The translations under genes and the position numbers were made by a program. Shown one piece after another: positions 51,093 to 63,139 of a stretch of DNA of 64,000 bases. The DNA is from Azolla caroliniana (Eukaryota > Polypodiophyta): NCBI GenBank assembly GCA_043228905.1, contig JBHGNT010000005.1, positions 11,842,001-11,906,000 of the forward strand, given 5' to 3'. The number at the start of each line of letters is the position of its first letter. Positions within the stretch are counted from its first letter, which is position 1. The notes below the pieces were generated by a model that saw only the letters and a list, made by a program, of their open reading frames with translations, was not told the DNA's origin and searched no databases.

Positions 51093-51440
51093 AAGTATAA
51101 ATACAACTAGGGCAAACACTATGGTGATGTATTGTGTGTTGAACAGAACATAACGAAGTGTTGCAGAGGGTGTGTGAGAGAGGAAGAGAGAAGCAAGAGC
51201 GTGAGCGGCGCCATAGCTGTGTAACAGTAGACGCCAAGAGCCCTGTGTGGTTGATACACTCTGAATAGAGAGTGTTGTAATCTGTTATTCTGTATATCTT
51301 TGTTATAATGATTCTCTGTTGCCCGTGGTTTTTCCCATTTTAGGGTTTCCATGTAAACTATTGTGTATTGTGCATTCTTTGTCTATTTGTTGTTTTCTGT
51401 TTCCGCATGTTGTGTATTTCTGCATAGCTTTCTCACAGAT
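51093..51440 (+). repeat. LTR fragment of family S
   Basis: Aligned with the second half of the solo LTR at 34077-34674: ACTAGGGCAAAC, GCGCCATAGCTATGTG-like GCGCCATAGCTGTGTAACAG, GGTTGATACACTC, CCCGTGGTTTT and TTTTAGGGTTTCCA. Both ends are truncated. Confidence 0.8.
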
Positions 51441-52199
51441 ATACGATCACCATCTCATCACTCTCATCCACATTATGCCACCTCCTTTGAGTCAAATTTA
51501 TCATTGCAATGGAAGCACATGCGAAATGTGTTTGCGATATATTTTCTCAAAATCTTGCCAACGATCCCAACAATAAACAAATGATACATGTGGAGTATCG
51601 ATTAGGCATGATGCCATGGGCCAACACTAATGTCGATATGATGAACACATGTCCTACACAAATAGACAACCCTTGCTTGCAACAAGGGAGTGAGATATAT
51701 AAGACGCCCTCCTCCTATCTACTATTTTGGATGAGCCAACATCAGACAAACATTGCACTACTCTCCGTAGCAAGTGGGCATGGATGGCATTAGAAAGAGG
51801 AGGGTAGATAGATAGATAGATAGATAGCATGAGGCAATGCAGTGCCAAAAAGAGACCGAAGACATGACGGAGAGTGATCATGAATTTCCTTGATGAGGTT
51901 CAGAAAAGGAAGGACGAGGTTTTAAGAAAACGATGTCGAAGTGAGCGAGTGTGTGTGTGTATGTGTTGTGCTCCGATTGGTCTTCTTTGTGTATGTGTGT
52001 GTGTGTGTGTGTGTGTATCAATGTATCATGTATGTGTGTGATAATTTGGTAATAAAAAATCGTTTCGTGTTCCTTCCTCACGCGAACAGAATAAACACAA
52101 ATAAAATTGATTGGAAGGGGAGGGCAAAACTCGTGTTAAATAAGAAAGAAAAAGAGGAGGAGGAGGAGGAGGAGGAGGTCCATAGACCACCGACGAAGG
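51441..52199. other. Intergenic region with microsatellites, upstream of the zinc-finger gene
   Basis: Contains (GATA)n at about 51804-51828 and (TG)n tracts at 51949-51972 and 51989-52016, then a (GAG)n run at 52155-52178. Small open frames (such as 51509-51793) have no recognisable domain. The proximal part probably holds the promoter and 5' leader of the A20/AN1 gene; TTAAATAAG near 52136 is a weak TATA candidate. Confidence 0.5.
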
Positions 52200-54302
52200 A
52201 AGAAAGACAGACGCAGACGCAGACGCAGACGCTGGAGGCAGAATAACAACAGAAGACACGCAGAAAAAAGAAGGAGAAGGAGAAGGAAGGAAGCAGGAGG
52301 CGATCAGAAGACGACAAGGTCGCTCTCCCTCCCTCTTTCTCAGACACAGGTATCTCTCCTTCTCTCCACTCCAAACTTTCTCTCTCTCCCTCCCGCTCTC
52401 TGCGTCTGCGTATTTCTCTCCGTCTGTCCTTTCTTCTTCATGAATGACGGAACGGCGAACTTTTCCTGCCATCGATCGAACCCGAAACGATCATCGAGCC
52501 TTTCTTTCCATGTAATAAACGCAACGTGTTGCTCAGAATCACTTCGTTTCTCTCTCGTTCTGCATCTTTCCATGAGAATTACTTGACGGATTTAAGTTCC
52601 TCATATAAGTTACCTTCCTTTTCGGATTCTTGACGAGGGAATAGACATTAGGAACGAGATGAACCCTGAATATCATCATGCCTTTCGCCAATATGAAAAC
52701 GCGAACCCTGAACATCGTACTGCTTTTCTTTGCATATGGAAACGCAAAATATTATTCGGCATAGATATTTCTCTCTATTTTTAGCTACTTAACCTTCGAA
52801 AGTCGTATGGTCTAAACCCGAATACGTTTCCTTTATGGATTTTGAAGAGAGAATAGGTTTTAGGAACAGGCTGCACATTTTTTCTTAAGATTTGAGGTTT
52901 GAACATTGCATGATTTTGGTGAAACAGCGAATAGTGTGAAAGAAGAATGATTGCGTGGCAAGAACTATGGTTCATCATTCATGTCATTTCTTATTACTTT
53001 GTGTCAGATATATAAGGTTGGCGTGTGTTGTGTAGTGAAAAAGAATCTTCTTTTCGGAATGGTTTATTATGAAAAAGGGAAAGCTCCATTATATATATGT
53101 TGTGTCTGTTTGTTTTTTACTCGTGTGTATGTTAGCTTGATGTGTGTAGGTAGTAAGAAAGAAAAATAATTCTCATGAAACGGAAATTCTCGATTTGCGA
53201 TATATCTCAAACACGTGTTTGTGTTAGCTTGATGTGTGTAAGTAGTGAGGAAGAAACATGTCACGTTCCTCTTTAAAAGGAATTTTGTATTGTTATGTTC
53301 TACACATCCATATTTACATTTGGTTGATGTTTCTAAGCAGTCATAAAAAGCTTTTATTTTGAAGAATAATAAGTTGACTGTGCCATTTTTATTCCTACAT
53401 GTTAACTACATCATTTTTATGTGAGTTTGATGTGTGTAAATAGAGCAAAAGAAAGATTTTCACTAACACGATTTTTTCTGGTTAGCATTTAAGTCCATTA
53501 CCTGAAATACTGCTTAATGACACCATTTTTGTTCCTCTCTAAGTTACCAACGGCATGTTTGTGTTAGCTTGATGTGAGTTACTAGAGAAACAGCAACTGT
53601 GATATCTTTTGAAGGAAAAAAAATTCTGTTAGCTTGGTGTGTGTAGATAGTGAGAATTAGACGCATTTCTTTGAAGGAAAAGAGAATTCCATGACACTTT
53701 CTTATTTCTGTATCTTGCACACTTTTGATTACCGGAAAGATGCGAGTGAGGCAGGGCTATTTCCTTTGAAGAAGAAATACCTCATAATACCCTCTTCAAG
53801 CCTGCATGCTACATTGTTAGAAAGAAATGCAAACATTTCTGCTTGTTTTATGTGCATGTCTATGTTATATTGATACGTGGAAGTGGTGATAAAGAAAAGC
53901 ATTCCTTATGAAGAGTAATGCAAACAGTGAAAAAAAAAAAGCAAACATTTCTGCTTGTTTTTATGTGCATGTTTATGTTATTTTGAAGTGGAAGTGGTGA
54001 TAAAGGGAAGCATTCCTTATGTAGAGTAAATCTCTTTGGCGACACTAATCTTACTCCTGCATGTTACATACTTGATGTTTGTGCTCGCTTGATATATGCG
54101 AATAGTGAAATTTAGTAATTTCTGTAACACTGTATTTATTTTGTGGATGTTTCTTTCAAATGTCAATGCTTACAATCTGCCGTATATGGATATTTAATTA
54201 TTCATAATGGTGATTTTGGACTTTAGTGCACTTATATTTTTTAGCTTCTATGAATTGGTTTGTAATATGCTCTTGTAATCCGTCACATATGGTGGTTTTT
54301 AG
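52200..54302 (+). other. Inferred 5' UTR exon and leader intron of the A20/AN1 gene
   Basis: Purine-rich 5' UTR (about 52200-52349) ends at a consensus donor CAG/GTATCT (intron from 52350). A matching acceptor TTTTTAG at 54296-54302 precedes the short remaining leader and the ATG at 54328. A5' UTR intron is common in plant stress-associated protein genes and often boosts expression. At nearly 2 kb this is long. The transcription start is not determined. Confidence 0.6.
53131..54100 (+). repeat. Degenerate repeat in the leader intron
   Basis: The motif GTTAGCTTGATGTGTGTA followed by RTAGTGA recurs at about 53131, 53223, 53421, 53573 and 53628, with weaker forms at 53863, 53976 and 54081. Spacing is roughly 55-200 bp. 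Two later units share GTGGTGATAAAG.AAGCATTCCTTATG (53884, 53996). It is non-coding. Confidence 0.65.
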
Positions 54303-54327
54303 GCTTCATTTAAGAGACGTTTGAAGG

Positions 54328-54861
54328 ATGGAGAATGATGGAACTGGTTGCCAACCTGTGGATGCACCGATTCTATGTGCAAATAACTGTGGATTTTTTG
54401 GTAGTGCAACTACCATGGATCTTTGCTCTCGATGCTACAGAGAATTGCTCTTGAAACAAACGAAAGAAACCGAGGCAGCAGCTGCCATTTCAGCAGTTCA
54501 TGCCCAGCTCCAACATGATCGTAAGAATGACATTGAGATCAGAGAGTTAATAACAACATCTCTGAAAAATGATATAAATGAGACAAAGTCTGGCATAATT
54601 GTGAGTACTAGCACCGCTACTGGTAGTGATCTGAACACTGTTACAGTGTCTGAGCAACTGATGCCGAAACCGAATAGATGTGGCTGTTGTAATAAGAAGA
54701 TTGGTTTGTCAGGATTCAAATGTCGCTGTGGTGGAGTGTTTTGTGCATTGCATAGATACAATGACAAACATGAATGCACGTTTGACTATAAAGCTGCTGG
54801 AAGAGAAGTTATAACGAAAGCGAATCCTCTTATCAAAGCAGATAAGATCAATAAAATATAG
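54328..54861 (+). CDS. Stress-associated protein with A20 and AN1 zinc fingers
   Basis: 177 residues, no intron in the coding part. The A20 finger is C17-x3-C21-x11-C33-x2-C36 (CANNCGFFGSATTMDLCSRC). The AN1 finger is C118-x2-C121-x10-C132-x-C134-x4-C139-x2-H142-x5-H148-x-C150. A polar, Ser/Thr-rich linker lies between. All metal ligands are present and length is normal for the plant SAP family. These are soluble proteins; members bind ubiquitin and alter responses to drought, salt and cold. Which paralogue this is cannot be told from sequence alone. The start ATG follows a predicted splice acceptor by 25 nt. This is one of two apparently functional host genes here. Confidence 0.95.
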   Translation: MENDGTGCQPVDAPILCANNCGFFGSATTMDLCSRCYRELLLKQTKETEAAAAISAVHAQLQHDRKNDIEIRELITTSLKNDINETKSGIIVSTSTATGSDLNTVTVSEQLMPKPNRCGCCNKKIGLSGFKCRCGGVFCALHRYNDKHECTFDYKAAGREVITKANPLIKADKINKI

Positions 54862-57800
54862 TGTGAAGTGAAATGTGATTATCTTTTGGAAGGAAAAGTA
54901 ATTGTTTTTCCATATTTAACCTTAAATCGCTGACATATTAAATGATTCTAGGTTTATTTGTTTGTGATGTCTAAGCTAAGCTTCCTTGTGAAAGACTAAT
55001 ATGCATAAGCTTCCTTCAAAGATTTTTTGTGTGATTGTTGTAGTCCATTCTTGGTGATACTATTATGGACAGCTGTAAAGCTAGTTTGTATTTCAAATTG
55101 ACCGTGTTAAAAGTATTGGTGGCCCTGATAGAAATAGTTGCAATGCAAACTGTCCTTTCTGCCTTTGTTTTCACTCCTGTATTGATATATATAGCTGATT
55201 GATCTATTCTATCTTATTTATGGGAAAGTCTGATCGTATCTGGCATTTCCTACCTAAATTGCAGATGGTTTTGTGTATTTCAAATGATTAAATTTGACTG
55301 TAGAATCTACAGTCAGTATTGTATCAACCTGAAATTTTATGTTTTTGGTTTTCAAATTCAGTTTCGTGCATTCTACATCCTACTTGAGAGTCTAATGTCC
55401 TCATCCTGTTAGTCTTACTTATAGGTCTTACCTTGTCTTTTTAATGAAGTGCATCTTAATAAAGTATATATTCTACCGAAAATCTCAAATGTCCTGAGTT
55501 GTAGCTGGTGGCTGTTTATTTGTTCTCAATATCCTTGAAAGGACATTTTAAGGGTTTATTAGTTGTGTTTGCTAGTAACAATCATTTGATAGTAATGCCA
55601 ATTCAATCGTTCCATAAACTTAATATTGAAATCCTAAGCGTTCTGTCTCATCTTGAACAATAAGAGCCAATAATTCTTCCTGTTTTTAGAGGGACAAAGA
55701 ACTTGTTCATTGCTGTCTTATTTGGATCTCTGTTGTCTTGACAACTTGTTGGTTCTAATATGGATTCCCCTAGTCTTTCCCATTCTGAGTTTTGCTATAA
55801 TTTTCTAGCACAATGACCTCTGTTTATGTTCTGGTTTCTTTGCAAACACTTGCATGGAAGTATTTCAAGATGGTAAATAATAAGTCTGACATTTGAGACC
55901 ATTGGAGAGCTTGTTATTGACCTTTTGGCCATATTTCTTCATTTGAATGTCCAAGTGCTTCCCTATTAGGTAAATTTACTTAACAAAACATGAAAAGAGA
56001 TTTCAAAGTTATTCTCGATGCATTTTTTTATCATCTTCCATTGTCTGGGTATTCAAGCCCCTTCCTTTGGCTAATTTGTTAAAAGTATCCATGGCAATTT
56101 GAGTAATATCATATTAAGATTGCCTTCCATCATATTTGTTACCCAACTAACATTAATTTTATGAAAATCTTTTCATTCAATTTCATATTTGGGTCAGCTT
56201 CCATATTTTTATGACATTTGTTCTGTAGTTGCCTGTTAGGTGGTTTTCATCGTAGCATCAAAAGTCATCATTTTGAGAGAACCCAAGATCAATCCATGCA
56301 ATGGGCTAGATTGTCTCATAGATTAGAATCTTTTTCCATGGACGTTAAAATATATTTATTTCTCTATCTACAATAAAAGTGCTCATGGGCCTAACTAAGA
56401 ATTAGCTACAAAACAACCAAATTGTTGTATTTAATTCAAGTTGAATTTTCTTTTAACAATTCAGTTTGAACCTTTACCAGCGTAACAACTTTATGGCTTA
56501 ATGGCTTAATAGTTGGGAGATATTTTTAAAATATTTATATACAATATGCATATTATAATGTTTTAACTTTAAACCTACCAATTCTTTTAATTCTTAGTTT
56601 TCATTTGAGTCTTAAAAAAATAATCGGAAGTTTCGTTCCACTCGAAATCAAACCACGAAACGAGGTCTTAATGGTTTGTAGATCTCTTGAACCATTTAAT
56701 TTGAGCTTGAAAATCACTCGAATGATTTGTTTTTGAATGGTTGAATATTTCACACTTTGATTGTTTGATTTGGTTTGATTAAAGTTTCAAAACTTTTAAA
56801 CAAATTGGGTTCAGGACCCCCAAAATCGAACCAAACCATTGCCAAATACTATAGCTTGCATACACTTCTTTCTAATGTTTTACACAATTGAGGCCTTAAT
56901 TGAATGTATATAGGTGCTTGATCAATTGATTTGTAGCACAAAACATGTTCAAAACTCCATGGATTTGAAGTCAACCACTGAAAAGGAATAAATTGATGTT
57001 TAAATACATGAGAAATTCCATAAGTAAATTAGTTTTGTAGAAATTTTTGTAAATGTTATATGATGAAGGGGTACAAACACGTTGAGAAAAGAATGATCCA
57101 CAAAGAAATTGAACTGAAGGATATATTAATGTAATTATGGGTCTACCTTCGAGGGACGTTTGAATTTATGGTTTCCCTTTTTTTGGTTCTCTTTTTTAGG
57201 TTCATAGAATCATCGAAAGAACATGGAGACATTGCTAACCACATAATGTCATGAGCTTTGACAAGTATTGTGTTAGTTCTCATGCAAAAATTCATGTGTA
57301 ATTCAATCTTGTAAACTAAGTTATTGTATTATGTTTTGATGCAAACTTGATATTGCTTTTAATACATGATGCTCTCCAAAAGAAGGTTTGGTTATTGCAT
57401 GAAAAGACCGTGAGAAGAATGAACCACTAATATTTGACATCGCTTCTTTTAGGGAGATGAACAAAGTAGCTCACAATGAAAGCATTATTTCTAAATCACA
57501 ATTTACATATTAATATTAATGTCTCATGTAACACTCTCAATGGTACCAATTAAACTAGATCAAACATCCTTGATGCGTCATTATCAAACATTGTACATGA
57601 TATATAAGCCCATATTTACATACTATTGTTCGTGGATGGATTTATCTTCAGATATGCTTCCGCATCAACATTTTTTTGAATTGGTTGTTTGTGCCATAGT
57701 CTTAATTAAAGTCAAGTTGTGAATTGTCAATTATTCGATACGCGTTATCTTATTTGTCAATGACAACATTATAAGCATTGCCATAAGTGGAGGTATAGGA

Positions 57801-58396
57801 CAAATATGCACGCGGTTTCATTCATGTTTGCAACAATTTCATTTTGTTGTCATTCCTAGACATAATTCATTGCTTTAACTAACTATGATCATAATTTTGA
57901 AAATCGACAGAATAAACTCAATAATTCAAATTGTGGTTAACTCATCACATTGTGAGTGCTTGATTATACTATCAATACGATCAATTTAGTATTGGGTTTG
58001 TCCGTATCTAGATCAAAAGCTAGACAATGAAGGTTGTTGATCTAATTGAATGGGATCACTAAGTTTCGATTATAACACCTCGCTTGATACAATAGATACT
58101 CGAGCGGTTGATCAATCCATTGCGTCGTGCAATATGGCTCTAATGGTCACAAGACTTGTGAGTTGAAGTTGTTTGTCTTTGGGCAATTCTTTTGAAGATT
58201 TCGGCCTGAAGTAATCTCCTGAAGTAGTCTCGGGCTCATTCTATTGCTCAACAAGAGAAAGAATAAATGCATCATGATGATATGTTTAAATGTTGATTGA
58301 AAAGGGAAAAGGTGCTATGCTTTTTCACACTCCCCCTCCCCTCCTTCAAGTTTATGAATTGCCCAAATTATGGAAGGCTAAGTAAGGAAGAGATCT
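54862..58396. other. AT-rich intergenic region, no gene recognised
   Basis: It begins with the 3' UTR of the zinc-finger gene (a candidate AATAAA at about 55458). The rest is AT-rich with stop codons in all frames, and no LTR, transposase, tRNA or conserved coding segment was recognised. The frame at 57519-57722 has no visible domain. Confidence 0.6.
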
Positions 58397-58404
58397 TATA
58401 AAAG
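58397..58404 (+). promoter_or_regulatory. TATA box of the LORELEI-like gene
   Basis: TATAAAAG lies 91 bp upstream of the ATG at 58488, giving an expected transcript start near 58429 and a leader of about 60 nt. Confidence 0.6.
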
Positions 58405-58487
58405 GCTTTTGCTATATTCTACATGTAGGTATTCTACCCTCAATTCTAGAGGTAGTTGAGTCGCCGTGTATTATGAAGTGATTGATC

Positions 58488-58683
58488 ATGGCGGCTCTCT
58501 CTATCTTCTTCTTCTGGCTTTGCTGCTTCGTCATCATCGATATCACGGCTTGCAAGGTTAAATCAGCTCCTCCTTCAACAGTAGTAGTGGTGGTGGGTGT
58601 ACCATGGTCACCTTCGCCAAGGGGAGGGGGAGGCGCATCATCTCGTCATCTCCTCCAAAGGCTAGCAAGTAAGCCTAGCCTAG

Positions 58684-58716
<33 letters not shown>

Positions 58717-59248
58717 TAATTTCTCAGCCATAAGGAGGTGGGCAAGGACAGTCTCAGTGAATTGAAGTTTTTTTGAGACTTGTATGCATTGTTATGTAGG
58801 TTGTCAGATCGATTTCGCAACACAAAACTACACGATCCTCACGAGTCAATGCAAGGCACCCCTCTATCCCCCCAAGCAATGCTGCACGTCCTTCCTCGAC
58901 TTCTCATGTCCCTTTGCCGAGCAACTCGATGACAACACTACCGATTGCTCCGACCAAATGTTCCACTACATCCACACCTTTTATCCCGCCGGACTTTTTG
59001 CCAATGAGTGCTCCTCCTCGAGGGATGCCCATTCCTCCGATCAAGGATTGGATTGTCCCCACTACCTTAACATATCTGGCACTACATCAACCTCCACCAA
59101 CTCATCCTCCTCCTCCTCGATTTCAACACTCTCTCCATTTATTCCCTTTGTATCTCGAGGATCCTCAAATTTCGTTGGTGTTTTTTGGTGGATCATCATC
59201 ACCTATGTCATCATAACCTTCACAATGCCGTACATCTCTATATGTTAA
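58488..59248 (+). CDS. LORELEI-like GPI-anchored protein (two exons)
   Basis: Exon 1 58488-58668, intron with GTAAGC donor and TGTAG acceptor, exon 2 58800-59248; joined length 209 residues. Signal peptide about residues 1-22. A low-complexity VVVVVGVPWSPSPRGGGG stretch, then the family block starting at Cys62: CQIDFATQNYTILTSQCK, YPPKQCC, FSCPFAEQLDD, TTDCSDQMF, PAGLFANEC and GLDCP. Eight cysteines follow the LLG pattern. A Ser/Thr-rich linker and hydrophobic C-terminus (FVGVFWWIIITYVIITF) suit GPI attachment. LORELEI/LLG proteins are cell-surface co-receptors for FERONIA-type kinases and RALF peptides in fertilisation and immunity. The linker makes it longer than usual members. The exon boundary falls at the usual place, before the first conserved Cys. 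Confidence 0.88.
58686..58715. repeat. (TA)n microsatellite in the LORELEI-like intron
   Basis: About 15 TA units just after the splice donor. Confidence 0.95.
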
Positions 59249-59333
59249 ATTAGTGGCCACAATATTGAATTGGTTTTGTAGTGTACATCTTTATATGCTA
59301 AATTAGTGGCCACAATATTGAATTGGTTTTGTA
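59231..59333. repeat. 53-bp tandem duplication over the stop codon and 3' UTR
   Basis: TACATCT..TATATG.TAAATTAGTGGCCACAATATTG... occurs twice, starting at 59231 and 59284. The stop codon of the LORELEI-like gene (59246-59248) lies in the first unit. Confidence 0.9.
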
Positions 59334-59466
59334 ATCTACATGTGTCTCGCTTAGGTTGCATCTCTTTATGTGATCAGACCCACCAATCCAAATTGTTCTA
59401 ATGATTTTATGAAGAGGTTTTTTTTCTCGCTATTTCTTGTGTTAAGTCACAAAAGAAAGTTGGGCG
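59334..59466. other. Spacer between the LORELEI-like gene and element C2
   Basis: Presumed 3' UTR and flank; nothing further is recognised. The 5 bases next to the C2 LTR are gggcg; the other target duplication would be off-window. Confidence 0.5.
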
Positions 59467-59930
59467 TATTACTGTAAGAGTTATGTTTCAAAGTAACCAT
59501 ATGATAAGGATAACAAAGATATATTAATAAGACAGGAGAGAGCTGAAAGAACGGTGCCGATCCACCTGACCACCCCCCGAGCGAAGGAATCGAGACAGAC
59601 TCAAGCTACGATTGACGCCCTATACCACCGCTGTGGCATCGAGTCATACCCGGTGCTGGCGCGTTCGCTACAAGAGTTAACCCACCATAAGAACAAAGTC
59701 TCGACGTAGTCAAGAGATGATCAAATGAGGGTAGTTGGGCCTCATATTTATAGCCAAACCCAAGGCCCCAAGCAAGTTCACACTTGGCCTAATGGGTTGT
59801 CCCAATCCCAAGGATTAAAAGTAATCATTTCCTTCTTTACGCTTTCGTTTAACCCGCACACTTTATCCACGTGTATAGAATATTACGGTACATTCTCACC
59901 ACGGGATATTATATGGTCATGCCCGTAACA
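59467..59930 (-). repeat. 3' LTR of C2
   Basis: The reverse complement matches the C1 LTRs. It starts TGTTACGGGCATGACC at 59930 and ends AATA (TATT on the plus strand at 59467). It is more diverged from the C1 LTRs near its end. Confidence 0.88.
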
Positions 59931-60508
59931 TACTCCCCCTCTTTAAAACATTGCACTCTTGCAATGAAAAGTTAGAGAAGTTAGTTCTAATAGTATTTTC
60001 GCGTCCCCATGTGGCATATTTGATAGATTTATCCATTCGTTTAATTTTAAATTCTCGGATTATTTTAGAACGCAAATTTTTTGTTTTAACATTGAGCATT
60101 CTTTCTGGTACATGTGGTTTAGAATATAATTCTTTAGAAGTAACAAGAGTTTCAGTTGTAACTGTATTGTCACCAGAACCTAGAAGTTCTTTTAGATGAC
60201 TTACATGAAAAATTGGATGGATTTCAACGCCATAAGGAAGAGCGAGATGATAGGTTGATGAACCAATGCGTTTGAGGACTGTAAAAGGTCCACAAAACTA
60301 TGGGGCTAACTTAGCACACTTACCTGTAGACAATGTCTTAGAATTGTGAGGTACACGTAAAAATACCTTCTGTCCAGGGTTGAATACACGAGGTTGCCTA
60401 TAATTATGATCAGCATAAAAACACACTCTATCTTGAGTAGTTTTTATATTATCTCGTGCAATATGCAACATATCTTGCATATCCCGAAGAAAGTTTTGCG
60501 TACTTCAT
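59931..60508 (-). pseudogene. C2 polypurine tract, chromodomain remnant and integrase tail
   Basis: TAAAGAGGGGGAGTA (polypurine) at 59931-59945. Upstream the coding strand carries LNVKTKNLRSK.IREFKIKRMDKSIKYATWGRENTIRTNF, a chromodomain remnant better kept than in C1. Then HVSHLKELLGSG and MLHIARDNIKTTQD, VFNPGQKVFLRVPHNSK. It breaks off after GAAGTACGC at about 60505. Confidence 0.8.
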
Positions 60509-60712
60509 GGAAATAAACATAGGCCGTTTAAAAGAGTGTTCACACTTTGTTGTGGATGATTAATTAATGAGATTCAAAGAATGTAAGACTAAACAACAAA
60601 AATGTTTTGAGCTCGTTTGAGTTTTGTGGTTCCCTTCGTCGTGTTGCAAGGCATTTCTTCCATAGGCATGTTTCACTCGTCACCTTAATCAAGCTTTTAG
60701 GCGATTTTCAGA
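60509..60712. other. Unassigned DNA left of the foldback
   Basis: 204 bp between the integrase break and the left foldback end. No similarity to C1 or other elements here was recognised. Confidence 0.5.
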
Positions 60713-63042
60713 AACTTGATACACCAGTATCACATGTTTTAAATAGCATGTAAAATTTGTTGATTTTTTGAGATTTAAGAAGTTTCAAAATGATAATTTC
60801 TAAAATTGAGTAGTTTTTCAATAAATGTTTAAACGTTGATGGTTTGCAGATATGAAATGTAGTTAACTTAAAGAAAATCACAATGGTTAACTTAAGGCAC
60901 AAGTTAAGATTAATGGTTTCACCATCTTGAGTATAAGAGGTAACATTGTAATCCTTAATGCCATCATCTATAAATTTAGTGCTCATTAACATCCATAAAT
61001 TCACAACTAAAGAAATGTATACAATATTCATAAACAATTTTGATAAATCCATAACTCCTAAAATGTATATAATATTCATAAACTGGCAAAACTGCCAAAC
61101 TTAGATGTAAACATTAATATATCAATTTAAATATATCACATACTTATCAAGGTATCCACAATTCTCTCCTCTTCTTCATTTTGAGAGCTCCCCTACAAAA
61201 TTTGTGAAATAAATGACATTTGCAAGGTTCAATTACCATCAACACAATTATTAATGGCTTTTTGTTAATCAAGGAAGTACATGTTCACCATAAGGTATCT
61301 TGTTGTCCAACATACTTCTTTACAACATCAATATGCATCTTTTACTCTTGTTAAAATAGAGATTTTAGTACAATTCGAGTTCATGTAAACCCTAAACCTC
61401 TTTTATTTGAAAAAAAGAAGATTTCTAAACATGAACTCTATACATAGTATTGAGTTAATGTAAAAAATAGAGTTTTCATCACAATTCCATACAATGTATC
61501 ACATTCATGTTCAAAGTTTTTTTTCCCGAATTAAAAAAATAAAAAAAATCAAACTTGACTTGATGAAAAAACCAGCTTTTTCACCACAATTCAGTACAAT
61601 GTACCTAGTTCACGTTTAAAGTAAATGTTTTCAAATTGTTTTTTATTTTTAAAATTTTTTTGTTTTTGGAAAAAAAAACTTTAAACATGAATCGATACAT
61701 TGTATCGACTTGTGATGAAAACTCTGGTTTTTTCATCACTTCAACTTTTCTTTTCTTTTTTAAAAACCAAAAAGACCCAAAATAAATAGAAAAAAAACCA
61801 AATTTGTTTTTTTTTAAACCGCGAAAAGAAAAAACTTTAAACATGAACTCGATACATTGCATCGAATTCATGTCAAAAAGTCAGCTTTTTGACACAAACT
61901 GTGTCGAAAAGCTGACTTTTTGACATGAATTGGATGCAATGTATCGAGTTCGTGTTTAAATGTTTTAAACACAAACTGGATACATTGTATCCAGTTCATG
62001 TCAAAAAGCTGAGTTTTTCAACATGAACCCGATACATTGTATCGGGTTCATGTTTAAAGTTTTTTTTTTCTATTTATTTTGGGTCTTTTTGTTTTTTTTT
62101 TAAAATTTGAAGTGATGAAAAAACTAGAGTTTTCATCAGAAGTCGATACAATGTATTGAATTCATGTTTAAAGTTTTTTTTTTTCCAAAACAAAATTGAA
62201 AAAAAAAATGAAAACAATTTTAAAAAATTACTTTAAACATGAACTCTATACATTGTATTGAATTGTGGTGAAAAAACTGGTTTTTTCATCAATTCAAGCT
62301 CCTTTTTTTATTTTTATTTTTTTTAAATCCGAGAAAAAAACTTTGAACATGAATTTGATACATTGTATGTAATTGTGATCAAAACTCTGTTTTTTACATC
62401 AACTCGATATAATGTATGGAGTTCATGTTTAGAAATCTTCTTTGTTTTCTAATAAACGAGGTTTAGGGTTTATAGGAACTCGAATTGTACTAAAATCTCT
62501 GTTTTTACAAGAGAAAAAGATGCATATTGATACTACAAAGAAGTATGTTGCACAACAAGACACCTTATGGTGAACATGTGCTTCATTGATTAACAAAAAA
62601 CCATTAATAATTGTGTTGATGGTAATTGAACATTGCAAATGCCATTTACATGGTCTATAAAATATTCTCGTGGTTCTTAATCACCACTTCAAGCACTTAA
62701 TGTTGATCTCATAGTTTGGTTCATCTACAACAGAGAAACATTTATCGATTACATAGTATATCACGAAATAGTTTTTTGAGAATACCTGTTCCTCCTATCT
62801 TCCGTACAGGGGTAACCAAGCTTTCGTCAATCATCGACCAATCAGCTATCGCTGTTTGATGAGGGGATATTCAAAACAAAAAAATTAAAGCAATTTTCTG
62901 AACTGGAGGTATAAAAAAATTTCTTAAAGCAAAGTTACTTTTCGTATTTGGCCAAATTTTGACCTTTTTCAATTTTACCAAATGGTGAAAATTTTAGCTT
63001 TTTCATCAAGTTTTTGAGAACATGTGATACTGGTATCAAGGT
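60713..63042. mobile_element. Foldback element: 2.3-kb palindrome
   Basis: The outer ends are inverted: ACTTGATACACCAGTATCACATG (60713-60736 region) and CATGTGATACTGGTATCAAG (63023-63042). From 61210 to 62648 two long arms are inverted copies of each other, meeting near 61898 at GACACAAACTGTGTC. Within the arms the short palindrome GATACATTGTATC and its surroundings (AAACATGAA ... TTCATGTTT) recur at least eight times. The segments 60740-61200 and 62660-63000 pair poorly. No coding sequence. This is typical of foldback-type DNA elements; transposase source unknown. Confidence 0.75.
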
Positions 63043-63139
63043 GTTTTGTGAAATGGCCAAAAAAGCCCCAAAATCAGACCAAATATTCCTTATCCTTCCA
63101 TTTGTACGTGATCCTTCCACTTGTGAACGTGAACGTGTT
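63043..63139. other. Unassigned DNA right of the foldback
   Basis: About 100 bp with short repeats (GATCCTTCCAC, GTGAACGTGAACGTG) next to the Gag break. No match recognised. Confidence 0.5.

Noticed and set aside
51509-51793. 94-codon frame upstream of the zinc-finger gene
   Set aside because: No recognisable domain, no promoter or conservation visible, next to microsatellites.
52026-52573. Minus-strand frames opposite the 5' UTR of the A20/AN1 gene
   Set aside because: Low-complexity Ser/Pro and Arg/Glu-rich translations of purine-rich DNA; shadows of the leader.
54862-58396. Additional exons or small genes in the AT-rich interval
   Set aside because: Short frames only, no domain or splice-supported structure.
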